From a virus: DNA of 45,105 nucleotides. Under the pieces are notes generated by a model. That model worked only from the letters and a program-made list of their open reading frames with translations. It had not been told where the DNA came from and did no database searches. The first letter of the stretch is position 1. Each line of letters opens with the position of its first letter. The stretch is from IMG/VR virus record IMGVR_UViG_3300020020_000072, positions 1 through 45,105 of that record. One strand, written 5' to 3'. Shown in pieces: positions 13,826-22,924 of this stretch. A program made the translations under genes and the position numbers.

Positions 13826-16800
13826 TGCCTGCTGATCCCCGTTACACTAACCCTTTCGATGAGGTCCGGAATATCGAGGCTTTCATGCTTCGTAACCGGG
13901 CCGCTTCTGCAATCGTCCAGCGGTTCACTCCCACATCGGCAGCCCTTTACGCTAACTATGCCCGTGACTATCCGTGGATGCAGCCGGGTGTGATCCGGGC
14001 GGCATCACAGGCAGGGTACTACCCGAACAACCCGGACATGATTCGTCTAGCGACTACCTCTCTGGCTGAGGGTGTGGCTTCTGGACGTCTTAACAATGGG
14101 CAGCGTACCCGGGCTAACAACATGAACCCTGGCCCTAGTTCCACTCAAACTATCGCCTCGGATCGTCTGCCCGCTAACCGTCAGATGCCTGTTGGTCAAG
14201 AGGACCCGTTTGCGGAGTATGTTGCAGCGGGGATGATTGATGAGGAAGGCAACCTGGTGCGTCCGGCAGCACCTAAGTATAAGGGCCGGGAGAACGGTAA
14301 GCCGGTTTGGGACTACGATGACCCTGGTGATAAGGAAGCGGACCAGAAGTTCACTCGCCTTCTGCGCCTCATCTCGGAGCAGGAGGGTTCTCTTAAGCCT
14401 ATCCCTTATCAACTCAACAATGAGTGGCGTCAATGGCACCCAAGGACAGGTAACAGTGAGACTATCAATCGACCCCGATCTGACATCAATGCTGCTCTCG
14501 CTGCTGCTCCTATTAACCGGGCAGGTAGCGTACCTATTCTTGGTGAAGCAGTACGTGGAATACAGTCCGTTGTGGAGCCCGCTTATCAAGCCGCTCAGCC
14601 TGTCATTCGTACTGCCGGTGCTGTAGCTAACTACCCTATCCAGGAGTTTCAGCAGGTAGGCCGTAACATCAATCTTGCAGTCCAGCAAGTGCAACGTGAT
14701 GGGTTCGGTGCGCTGCTAGAGAAGCCTCCGGAAGAGATGCAGTTCGGTGGCGAGTCCACTGATATTGGCATCATGGGGGAACAGCTTCTAGGTGGTGAGA
14801 AGGTAGATGCTGGCAGTGGTTTCTTCGTGTCTCCCACATCTGAGGTTGCAAGAGAGAGAGTCCGTCGTGAAGCTGAAGCCGGAACTATTGGTGGTCATAA
14901 CATCACATGGGGTAGATGGGCAGCCTCAGCCCTCTCTGACCCTGACACTGTACCTTTCGATGTTATGTCCGGGTTTGTGGACTTCAGCATCCAGATTGCA
15001 GACCCAACTGCGGCAGGCTTGGGCCAGTCCGGAAGAGCTAGGCAAGCAGCACGTCTATTTGAGGCTGATGAGGTAGCTAATCCTAGCACTCCTCATCTAC
15101 TTGCTGGTATCCTTGGTACTAGAGGTCGCAAGCCTACAGTAGATTTCAACACTGCTCAGAAGTATTTCGACTCCGATATCGGCGTCCGGGCAGTTGATGA
15201 CCTGGCAGCCACATCTTCTGCCTACCAGGTTGGCAAGAAACTCAACAGTGGCAAGCTGGAATTCAAGCACGATCCTGCCCTCTACAAACTCCTAGCTGAT
15301 CATGATGATCCGGTGGCTGTCAGGTCCATCCTTAATGACGCCATCCGTACCGGTCAGGTGCGTGAGACAGCCGATCTAACTAAGTCTTGGGGTCATGGCC
15401 TAGGTACTATGGTCCGTAACCGGATGCCTAGGTCCCGGCTGATGGACAAGATGCCTGGCCATGGGGTCCATCTCTCTGACCCTGTGGAAGTTACTAACTC
15501 CATCATGCGGTCATACCGCAACGTTAACGCCCCCGAGCAGGCTATCGAAGAGGCAGTTAATAAGCTGGCCACTGCCACTACTCGTCACGGCCGACGTAAC
15601 GCTGTGATGCAGGTGTTCGGATCGGGTCCCAATTCCATCCTGGCGCATCATGGCGTGGACCCTGAGGTTGCTGATGAACTGACCCGTCTCTACCAGTCCT
15701 CTTTCAACGAGATGTGGCGTGGTATTGTAGACGAATTAGGCAGCGAGGTTCCTACCTGGGAGCACACCCTACTTAACGGCGAGAAGACACTTGTTGGTGG
15801 GCCGCATGCTTTGATCGAACTTATCGAAGATTACATGCCTCTTCCGGATGCTCGTGCGCTTAGAGAGTTGACCCGTAAGTTCCCGTCTCTTATCGGCAAG
15901 ATTCCCGAGGGTAACGCTCGGGTTATTGCTGAGATGCCTGGTGCTGCTATCGAGTACCTGTTGCAAGACATCTGGAAGCCTATGGCTCTGTTCCGTGGGG
16001 CTTGGCTTGTCCGTGTGCTTGGTGAAGGCCAGATGCGTATTGCCGCAGATGGTCTAGATTCACTCTTCTCCGGTCATCCTATTGAAGCACTAGGCTTCAT
16101 GATGTCTAAGAAGCGCATTCCTACTGGCAAGATTCCTGGCCTTAGTGATATTGAACCTCGTGTCCCAATCTCCTTCATGGACGACAAGTGGGATGAGGTA
16201 CACCAGTACGAGAACTCTATCTCGTCTATAGCTAACTGGGCTCATCGTCCTGGTGGCCAATCTACTACTACCAAGACCGACCTTATCCGCAAGGGTCAGC
16301 ACGCTGATAAGGAGTATCGGCACGCTTGGGCACGCCAGTTGATGAAGTTCAACTACGATCCTATCTACTCTAAGTGGATGGAGACTAACTCTATAGATGA
16401 GATGACAGAGTGGCTCACTAAGGGTAAGGGTCGTAAGCATCTCAGAGAGTACCAGGAAGCCTTCCCTGGCAACATGGAGACGCCAGAACAGGTTCGTAAG
16501 TTCCTTGATGACATTGAGCTTCGGTTCAACATCATGACCAAGGGCAACACCGACCTGTTTGATATCCTGCGTTCCGGAGAATGGACCGATGATGCAGGTA
16601 AGGTCCACTCCATCTATAAGCGGGGTAAGACATCTGGTTCGGCTGAACTGAATCCACAGTTCACGGCGCTTCTAAGGAACCACATGGACGACGGTCCAGA
16701 TGTGGTGGTGCGCCGAGGTATGTCTGCTACCCGTGGCAAATCGGACTACCCGACTCTCCGTAAGTACGCAGTCCAGAACTTCTTGTACGGTGCCATGTCC

Positions 16801-18561
16801 CGTTCCGAGAACCTCCTTGCTCGTGCTCCTGTGTTTAAGCAGGCGTATGGTAAGGAGATGGCGGAGATGGTCCAGTTCGGTACAGCTAAGGCTCGTACCC
16901 AGGTTATCGCTAAGGCCCGTACACTGAACGTCCCGAACCGTGTCATCAAGCAGATGGAACATTACGCTCGTACTAAGGTTGAGGGTTCCCTTACCATGGA
17001 CGAGATGGACTTGGTCGCTAAGGGTCGGGCCATGGACAGGGCGCAGAAGCTTCTGTACTCCTACTCTGAACGGCGTCAGGTGTTCGACATCACCCGTAAC
17101 TTCTTCCCGTTCGGTGATGCCTGGTTTGAGGTCATGTCCACCTGGTCTCGGATTATCAAGAACAGTCATGGTAAGCCGCTCCGCCGTGGACAGCAGATCA
17201 TAGAAGGCAGTATCAACAGCGGGTTCTTCGCTGAGAACCGCTTTGGGGAACTGGCCTTTACCTACCCGTTCATGGGAGCACTTACCTCAGCTATCACTGG
17301 TAACCCTGTGGAGATGGAAGGCCGGGTACAGGGTCTATCAATGTTCGGTGAGATCATGCCCGGCTTGGGTCCTGTAGCTCAAATCCCTGCCGCATGGTTC
17401 CTTAAGGACAAGCCTGAGCTTAAGGCCATGGAAGATTTCTTGCTTCCGTTCGGGGCACCGGAAGGTGAAGAGATTACCGACTGGAAGACTTATGCTCCAT
17501 CGTGGCTTAAGACTGGCCTCTCTATAGCTGGTATCAAGACAGCGGATGATAAGCGCCTGTACGAGAATACCGTCTCCCAGTATGCGGACTACCTAGATTC
17601 CACTGGCGAATACGGATCGTCGGCTGCTGAGCAAGATCGGCTTTGGCAGGATGCTAAGAGTCGGGCTAACAAGCTGTATCCGATTAGGATGGTCGCCCAG
17701 TTCTTTGCACCAGCAGCCCCATCTATGGACTTCTATGTAGAGGACAAGTCCGGTACTAGGCTATCCGCTATGGCTTTGTCTGAGGAATTCCACAAGAAGG
17801 ATGGCGACGACTTCGAGACATCTGTTAAGGAGTTCGTTGACGAGTACGGGGAAGATGCGCTTGGAGCACTTGTGGCATCGTCAGCTACATCTGTCCCTGG
17901 ATTCCCTGACTCTCGTGAAGGTCAGCAGTGGATTGACGACAACCCGGAAATCAAGGGTAACTACCCTCTGATCTATGCTCTGTTTGCACCTGAGGGTAAG
18001 TTTGATTTCGACACCTACTCCCGGCAGTTCCAGGGTGAGGATCGTCAGGCGCTCTCCGCTAAGCAGCACATTGCCATGCTGTCTGACTGGAAGAACCGGT
18101 ACTGGCGCTCTAACATCATGTCTAGGATGAAGGACGAGAATGGCGACCCGGTTACTTCCTATGCTGACATGAATCAGGCTCAGCGTAACGCCTGGGAAGA
18201 GATCACTGTCCTGATCGATGAAGAGTACGCACCCGCTCGTACTGGCATCTTCGAGAAGCCAGAGATTGATGACATGATCGATCAGCTAGAGGATGCAGGT
18301 ACGGATAAGGATGTTCTTGCCACACCGGCTGGCCCTGCTCTGGCCCGGTACCTAGAGCTACGTACGGAAGCACAGGCGCTAGTCGATCAGCTAAAGGAAG
18401 CTGGGGCGATCGATAGCCAGATCAAGGGGTATACCAAGGCCAAGGACTTGCGGCCGATCCGGGAAGCGTTAAGATCAGAAGCACAGGCGCTCATTGATGA
18501 GTACCCGGCTTTCGAGCCGCTGTGGGAATTCGTGTTTAGTAGGGAACTGATCAGGGACTAA
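13825..18561 (+). CDS. Giant presumed internal virion / DNA-ejection protein (1578 aa)
   Basis: The largest gene of the window. The N-terminus is Ala/Arg-rich and helical; several amphipathic helical stretches follow; a central block around residues 1075-1110 (LLYSYSERRQVFDITRNFFP then FGDAWFEVMSTW) precedes hydrophobic Gly/Pro segments (about 1145-1185) that could insert in a membrane; the C-terminus is acidic and coiled. I find no enzymatic motif. Its size, its place with the murein-hydrolase gene and the lack of a tape-measure gene elsewhere suggest an ejection protein like the large internal proteins of podoviruses. That is inference. Confidence 0.7.
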   Translation: MPADPRYTNPFDEVRNIEAFMLRNRAASAIVQRFTPTSAALYANYARDYPWMQPGVIRAASQAGYYPNNPDMIRLATTSLAEGVASGRLNNGQRTRANNMNPGPSSTQTIASDRLPANRQMPVGQEDPFAEYVAAGMIDEEGNLVRPAAPKYKGRENGKPVWDYDDPGDKEADQKFTRLLRLISEQEGSLKPIPYQLNNEWRQWHPRTGNSETINRPRSDINAALAAAPINRAGSVPILGEAVRGIQSVVEPAYQAAQPVIRTAGAVANYPIQEFQQVGRNINLAVQQVQRDGFGALLEKPPEEMQFGGESTDIGIMGEQLLGGEKVDAGSGFFVSPTSEVARERVRREAEAGTIGGHNITWGRWAASALSDPDTVPFDVMSGFVDFSIQIADPTAAGLGQSGRARQAARLFEADEVANPSTPHLLAGILGTRGRKPTVDFNTAQKYFDSDIGVRAVDDLAATSSAYQVGKKLNSGKLEFKHDPALYKLLADHDDPVAVRSILNDAIRTGQVRETADLTKSWGHGLGTMVRNRMPRSRLMDKMPGHGVHLSDPVEVTNSIMRSYRNVNAPEQAIEEAVNKLATATTRHGRRNAVMQVFGSGPNSILAHHGVDPEVADELTRLYQSSFNEMWRGIVDELGSEVPTWEHTLLNGEKTLVGGPHALIELIEDYMPLPDARALRELTRKFPSLIGKIPEGNARVIAEMPGAAIEYLLQDIWKPMALFRGAWLVRVLGEGQMRIAADGLDSLFSGHPIEALGFMMSKKRIPTGKIPGLSDIEPRVPISFMDDKWDEVHQYENSISSIANWAHRPGGQSTTTKTDLIRKGQHADKEYRHAWARQLMKFNYDPIYSKWMETNSIDEMTEWLTKGKGRKHLREYQEAFPGNMETPEQVRKFLDDIELRFNIMTKGNTDLFDILRSGEWTDDAGKVHSIYKRGKTSGSAELNPQFTALLRNHMDDGPDVVVRRGMSATRGKSDYPTLRKYAVQNFLYGAMSRSENLLARAPVFKQAYGKEMAEMVQFGTAKARTQVIAKARTLNVPNRVIKQMEHYARTKVEGSLTMDEMDLVAKGRAMDRAQKLLYSYSERRQVFDITRNFFPFGDAWFEVMSTWSRIIKNSHGKPLRRGQQIIEGSINSGFFAENRFGELAFTYPFMGALTSAITGNPVEMEGRVQGLSMFGEIMPGLGPVAQIPAAWFLKDKPELKAMEDFLLPFGAPEGEEITDWKTYAPSWLKTGLSIAGIKTADDKRLYENTVSQYADYLDSTGEYGSSAAEQDRLWQDAKSRANKLYPIRMVAQFFAPAAPSMDFYVEDKSGTRLSAMALSEEFHKKDGDDFETSVKEFVDEYGEDALGALVASSATSVPGFPDSREGQQWIDDNPEIKGNYPLIYALFAPEGKFDFDTYSRQFQGEDRQALSAKQHIAMLSDWKNRYWRSNIMSRMKDENGDPVTSYADMNQAQRNAWEEITVLIDEEYAPARTGIFEKPEIDDMIDQLEDAGTDKDVLATPAGPALARYLELRTEAQALVDQLKEAGAIDSQIKGYTKAKDLRPIREALRSEAQALIDEYPAFEPLWEFVFSRELIRD

Positions 18562-18563
18562 CG

Positions 18564-19523
18564 ATGCCTTTAACTCGGAGTGTTCGTGGAGCACAGCAAG
18601 AACCACCCACCACTACCACTGGCACTATCCCTAATGAGCCAGGGGGTGGTGGACTATCAGGTGCCGCAGATGAAATCCTTGGCAATCTTGGTGCAGGTTC
18701 CGGGGCACCACAGCCTCTAGGTGTAGGTGTAGGGTTCCGGGCTGCTGCCCCTCGTCAGTACGCAACTGGTTACTACCCGCACGGCTACTCGTATTCCCGA
18801 GGCTCATTTGCTCCGGGTTCTGCTCCGTCTGACCCGTACGTATCTCGTTCCGGGGCCTTAGGTATCCCGGCCCGTTACAAGGCAGATGACGAGTACGCAC
18901 CTGCCAACATGTCCCCAACCATCATCCGTGATCTACAGCAGCAGATGGCGTTCCTGGGGCTGTATGACTCTAACGCTCAGATCACTCCTGGTGACTGGGG
19001 GGAGGAAACGGCCTCAGCATTTAGACGCCTACTCTCCTACTCCAATCAGCACGGCATGACGTACCGGGTTGCGCTCTCCCACATGCGGAGTCAGGTGGAG
19101 GGTGGTCAGGGTATTGTTGGTAGAGGCATTCAGGGCAACAAGCGGATGCGGATTGATGAGTTTGGGAACCTGGTGGACGCCAGTACCCCTCCTACCCGTG
19201 AGCCGCTAGTGACCCGTACCACAGACCCTAAGACGCTAGAGATAATGTTCCGTGAGACTTCCATGAACCTGCTTGGCCAGGCCCTTGCCCCTGACCAAGT
19301 CCAGATGATGTCCCAAGCCTACAATCAGATGGAAGTCCAGCGGCAGCAGGAGGCGTACGATAAGCAGCTTGCGGGTGGCAGTGTTATAGATGTCCCGTCT
19401 CCTGAGGCTTTCGGACAGGCTCAGATAGAGGAACAGAATCCTCAGGGTGTTGCTGCGTACCGTGGTTTACAGTACATGAATGAGGCAATGAGCATGCTTG
19501 CCTCACCGGCTTGGGGGGTCTGA
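18564..19523 (+). CDS. Presumed internal virion protein with peptidoglycan-binding-like segment (319 aa)
   Basis: N-terminal 100 residues are low-complexity Gly/Pro/Ser/Tyr. Residues about 115-160 (IIRDLQQQMAFLGLYDSNAQ then GDWGEETASAFRRLLSY) resemble a PG_binding_1 fold (three helices with a G-x-x-G-x-x-T-x-x-A-type turn). The rest is Gln/Met-rich and helical. It might anchor the neighbouring lytic protein to the wall. Its stop overlaps the next start as TGATG. Confidence 0.6.
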   Translation: MPLTRSVRGAQQEPPTTTTGTIPNEPGGGGLSGAADEILGNLGAGSGAPQPLGVGVGFRAAAPRQYATGYYPHGYSYSRGSFAPGSAPSDPYVSRSGALGIPARYKADDEYAPANMSPTIIRDLQQQMAFLGLYDSNAQITPGDWGEETASAFRRLLSYSNQHGMTYRVALSHMRSQVEGGQGIVGRGIQGNKRMRIDEFGNLVDASTPPTREPLVTRTTDPKTLEIMFRETSMNLLGQALAPDQVQMMSQAYNQMEVQRQQEAYDKQLAGGSVIDVPSPEAFGQAQIEEQNPQGVAAYRGLQYMNEAMSMLASPAWGV

Positions 19524-20500
19524 TGTCTACACTAACTGCTCCCGGGATCACTAAGGGGATGGGTCCAGGTTCTCCTGGCTACGATAACCTGGACCCTGAC
19601 CTACAGTTCATCGCTAACCAAATCTTCATCGAGTCCGGTGGACGGGTGTGGATCGGTAGCGGCTGGCGTAGTAATCAGCAGCAGGCAGACCTATATAACA
19701 GGTGGAAGAACGGCACGTACGATGTGCCACGTGTTGCTAAGCCTGGTAGCTCCCAGCATAACCATGGTCGGGCTATTGATTTCTCGGGCGATCTTAAGTT
19801 GGCTCAACAGCTTGGAGCTAAGTACGGTCTTGTCTTCCCGATGGATGATGAGCCTTGGCATGGTCAGCTTGGTGGTAATGCTGGTAGTGGTCATACACCT
19901 GACGACGCTATGGGTATCCAGTATAACCTGAACAACACCACCGGTAAGCCTGTCTCCCCTGAGGAAGTCCTTGCTAACCGGATGAACGCCATCATGTCCA
20001 GTCTTGGTGCAGACGAATTCTCATCTGGTGCTATGCAGATGGTCGGGCCAACTGACCAGATGGCGGCTATGGAACAGCAAGGTGTTGACCCGGCATCCCA
20101 GTTCATGATGCCAGAGGTTACCGGTACCAACCTCTCGGATGCCAAAGTCAACTTCGCTCCTGCTGGAGATAAGAGTCAACTAGGAGCGTATGCCCAGTCC
20201 TTGTTCGGCCAGTTCGGGTTTGATCCTGCTGACTATCCGGCCTTGGTATGGCTGTGGAATAAGGAGTCTGGTGACCCTAAGGCTGGTTCTACCCAAGTAA
20301 CATGGGACCCAACAGCACAGAATCCTAACTCATCAGCGTACGGTATCGCCCAGTTCCTTAACGGTACTTGGAAGGGTACAGGGATAGCTAAGACTACTAA
20401 CCCTCAGCAGCAAATTATGGCAGGGTTACAGTACATCAAGGGACGGTACGGGTCACCACGTAACGCTCTCCAATTCCACATGCGGAACAACTGGTACTAG
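19523..20500 (+). CDS. Virion murein hydrolase: VanY-like peptidase plus lytic transglycosylase (325 aa)
   Basis: Two catalytic domains. Residues about 25-120 are a D-Ala-D-Ala carboxypeptidase-type M15B peptidase: GWRSNQQQADLYNRW, then the zinc motif SQHNHGRAID (77-86; His79 and Asp86) and EPWH (110-113; Glu110, His113). Residues about 230-325 resemble a soluble lytic transglycosylase, with catalytic Glu in WNKESG, then YGIAQFLNGTW and IMAGLQYIKGRYG. I start at ATG 19523 (TGATG overlap) instead of 19511. Lying among presumed internal proteins, it probably opens the cell wall locally during DNA entry. Confidence 0.85.
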   Translation: MSTLTAPGITKGMGPGSPGYDNLDPDLQFIANQIFIESGGRVWIGSGWRSNQQQADLYNRWKNGTYDVPRVAKPGSSQHNHGRAIDFSGDLKLAQQLGAKYGLVFPMDDEPWHGQLGGNAGSGHTPDDAMGIQYNLNNTTGKPVSPEEVLANRMNAIMSSLGADEFSSGAMQMVGPTDQMAAMEQQGVDPASQFMMPEVTGTNLSDAKVNFAPAGDKSQLGAYAQSLFGQFGFDPADYPALVWLWNKESGDPKAGSTQVTWDPTAQNPNSSAYGIAQFLNGTWKGTGIAKTTNPQQQIMAGLQYIKGRYGSPRNALQFHMRNNWY

Positions 20501-20508
20501 GAACCACA

Positions 20509-21396
20509 ATGGCTGGCTTCGATACCGCACAGAAGATCGCCGAGGACTACCCGTTCTTCTCGTTCCTGATGAATGATCCTGAGGTTGGGCCTCTGCTCAC
20601 ACGAGCGGTTAATCCATCCCAACCTTTCTCATCTACTAAGTTTAACTCTGAGCTAATGAAGACATCCTACTTCCGTACCCGTTCTGCGGCGTCTCGACAG
20701 TGGGAAATCCTCATTAACACTGATCCTGCTGAGGCTCAGGCACGGCGTAATGAATTCTACCACCAGGCTGCCGACATCACTAACAAGCTTGGATTCAACC
20801 TGACACAGCCTGAACTGGAATGGATCACTGAATGGAATCTTGGTCATGGTGTAGAGGCAGGGTCCCCGGAGTACAACTTCGCCCTTAAGCAGTTCATGCA
20901 GAGTCAGAATGGTAGTCGCCTAGTCCTTGGCTCCGTGCAAGGTGCCATGAACCAAATCCATGACATGTCCAAGGGTGAGTATTTCGTTGGTCTATCATCG
21001 GATGAATACTACAAGATGGGTGTTGATGTAGCACTCGGCTATCTCAACGATGAGGCTGTCCGATACTCGCTCCAAGAACGAGCCAGTTCTATGTATCCTC
21101 ACTTGCGTCCCCAGCTAGACCAAGGCGCAACTATGCGTGACCTGTTCGCCGGTCACATGCAGACTGTTGCTGACGAATGGGAAGTGGACCCGGGGAGCAT
21201 CACTTATGATTCCCCTACCATGCAGCAGATTATCGGTAGGCGGGACCCTCAGACAGGTCAGATGCGGTCCGCTAGTCTGTACGAATCCAAAGTCATGGCC
21301 CGGCAGGATGATCGGTTCTGGAGTACCTCTAGAGCTAGACAATTGGAATCAGGGGCAGGGTCGTATCTCCTTAAGACCTTTGGGAAGGTTGCATAA
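20509..21396 (+). CDS. Presumed internal virion protein (295 aa)
   Basis: Starts after GGAACC with MAGFDTAQKIAEDYPFFSFL. Helical and charged, with the pattern FFSFLMNDPEVGPLLTRAV seen in phage internal or tape-like proteins. No catalytic motif. It is coupled to the next gene by TAATG. Context, between the murein hydrolase and scaffold, suggests part of the ejection machinery. Confidence 0.6.
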   Translation: MAGFDTAQKIAEDYPFFSFLMNDPEVGPLLTRAVNPSQPFSSTKFNSELMKTSYFRTRSAASRQWEILINTDPAEAQARRNEFYHQAADITNKLGFNLTQPELEWITEWNLGHGVEAGSPEYNFALKQFMQSQNGSRLVLGSVQGAMNQIHDMSKGEYFVGLSSDEYYKMGVDVALGYLNDEAVRYSLQERASSMYPHLRPQLDQGATMRDLFAGHMQTVADEWEVDPGSITYDSPTMQQIIGRRDPQTGQMRSASLYESKVMARQDDRFWSTSRARQLESGAGSYLLKTFGKVA

Positions 21397-22208
21397 TGGC
21401 TGACACACAGGCCACCCAGGCAGCCTACTTAGCAGAGATTCTTAGAGGCTACGGCCTAGAGTCACTCAACGACTGGGCACGTAACGCCATCATCTTTGAC
21501 TGGTCCCAAGAACAGTTCGTGTTAGAGCTATACAAGCGGCCTGAATTCCGATCACGGTTTGCTGGTATGTTCGTTCTAGAAGCAGCAGGTAAGCCCCCTA
21601 TCTCTGTCGATGAGTACCTGGCTTACGAGAAGACAGCCCACTCTACAGCAGCCATGTGGGGGCTTACTCTTACTAAGGACGAGGTAGACAATCTCATCGG
21701 TAGTGAAGTGTCCACTATCGAACTGGGTGTTAGATTCGATCTAACTGCCGAAGCCTTGTTCTCCGACGATGAGACTGTCAGTGAACTGCTCCGCATGAAC
21801 CCTGCCGCTCAGGCCGGTGACCTGATGCGGTACTTCATGAATCCGAAGGAAGAGCTTGGTCGGCTACAGTCCACGTTCCGTCAGGCTCAGATTGCTGGTG
21901 CAGCACTACGTACCGGTTGGGGTCAGCTAACAGAGACACAAGCCGAACGGCTGCGTGAGGTCGGGCTTACCCGAGAGCAGGCACAGACAGGTTTCGGGGA
22001 GCTTGCACGTATGGATCAGGTAATGAACCCATTCTCCCTCTCCGAAGACATCATTACTGAGGAAGAGCAAGTCGCTTTCCTGTCAGGCGATCTAGAAGCG
22101 GCAGCGAGAATTGAAGGTAGACAAAGAGCACGTCTAGCGGAGTTTGCTGGCTCAGGTGGGTTCGCCCAAGGTGAGCAGGGATTCGCTGTGGGAGCCGCAG
22201 AGTCCTAG
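21396..22208 (+). CDS. Presumed internal virion protein (270 aa)
   Basis: Starts at 21396 in a TAATG overlap. Helical and acidic; the segment LYKRPEFRSRFAGMFVLE is of the sort repeated in phage internal proteins. The C-terminus is Gly/Gln-rich. No enzyme motif. Together with 18564-19523 and 20509-21396 it forms a group of helical proteins around the murein hydrolase. A 153-nt gap follows with a small stepped hairpin (CCTAG 22259-22263 / CTAGG 22287-22291; TACC / GGTA inside) that may mark a new transcription or processing boundary before the scaffold. Confidence 0.6.
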   Translation: MADTQATQAAYLAEILRGYGLESLNDWARNAIIFDWSQEQFVLELYKRPEFRSRFAGMFVLEAAGKPPISVDEYLAYEKTAHSTAAMWGLTLTKDEVDNLIGSEVSTIELGVRFDLTAEALFSDDETVSELLRMNPAAQAGDLMRYFMNPKEELGRLQSTFRQAQIAGAALRTGWGQLTETQAERLREVGLTREQAQTGFGELARMDQVMNPFSLSEDIITEEEQVAFLSGDLEAAARIEGRQRARLAEFAGSGGFAQGEQGFAVGAAES

Positions 22209-22361
22209 ACAAGCACCCACCTACCATGCATACTGTCGATCAAGCCAAGACCAGGCTACCTAGAGCCAGTACCCTCCGGTATCAAACTAGGCTTCATCAT
22301 CTAACCACCTCCACCCTGAGCCTCCGTAAAGGGTGAGTATGGAAACGGAGAGAAAGTCCTA

Positions 22362-22883
22362 ATGGGAGATACGAACGAGGAAACACCAGGCGATCTTCGT
22401 ACACAGCGGGATCAACTGGCTTCCACAAACAAGGAACTAGCTGCTAAGGTTGCTGCGTTTGAGCAGCGGGAGCAGCTTCGGGATGCAGGATTCGGTCATC
22501 TATCGGCACGTCAGCAGCGTTCTATCCTTAGAGAGCTAGCCGAGGATGGCAAGGATTTCTCAGCCGAGACTGCTAAGGAAATCGCTGAGGATTTGGGTTA
22601 CCCCATTTCCCCAACGACTCCGACTCCGACTCCTAACAGTGATGGCAACGGTGATGGCACTACAACCACCACTACAACCACCACCACGGAACCGGATGAC
22701 GCCGAGGATGCTCTTACGGCTATGGCCCTAATGGATAGGGCCAGGGCAATGGCAGCAGGTAACGCTGGTAACTCTGATTTCGAGACAGAGATGCGTAAGA
22801 CTGACACTAAGGAAGAGCTTACGAATCTCATCCGTACTAAGGGTGCTCGTCATCAGATCGTTCACGAGTGGGATGTTCCCTAA
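22362..22883 (+). CDS. Scaffold-like protein (173 aa)
   Basis: Directly before the major capsid gene. N-terminal coiled coil (TQRDQLASTNKELAAKVAAF), middle disordered Pro/Thr part with ten consecutive Thr encoded by 22659-22688 (ACTACAACCACC repeated twice), and a helical acidic C-terminus. Size, charge and place fit a capsid scaffolding protein. Start with GGAGAGAAAG upstream. Confidence 0.75.
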   Translation: MGDTNEETPGDLRTQRDQLASTNKELAAKVAAFEQREQLRDAGFGHLSARQQRSILRELAEDGKDFSAETAKEIAEDLGYPISPTTPTPTPNSDGNGDGTTTTTTTTTTEPDDAEDALTAMALMDRARAMAAGNAGNSDFETEMRKTDTKEELTNLIRTKGARHQIVHEWDVP

Positions 22884-22924
22884 GTCTCCCATACCTTTCT
22901 TAGCCTAACCCCGGAGGGTTCCAG

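Noticed and set aside
14047-14694. 215-codon open frame on the - strand
   Set aside because: Lies wholly inside the 1578-aa gene on the opposite strand, has no ribosome site and unnatural composition (Leu/Arg/Ser-rich). A shadow of the real gene.
16090-17169. Two - strand open frames of about 170 codons
   Set aside because: Antisense to the giant protein gene, no ribosome sites, no domain-like sequence.
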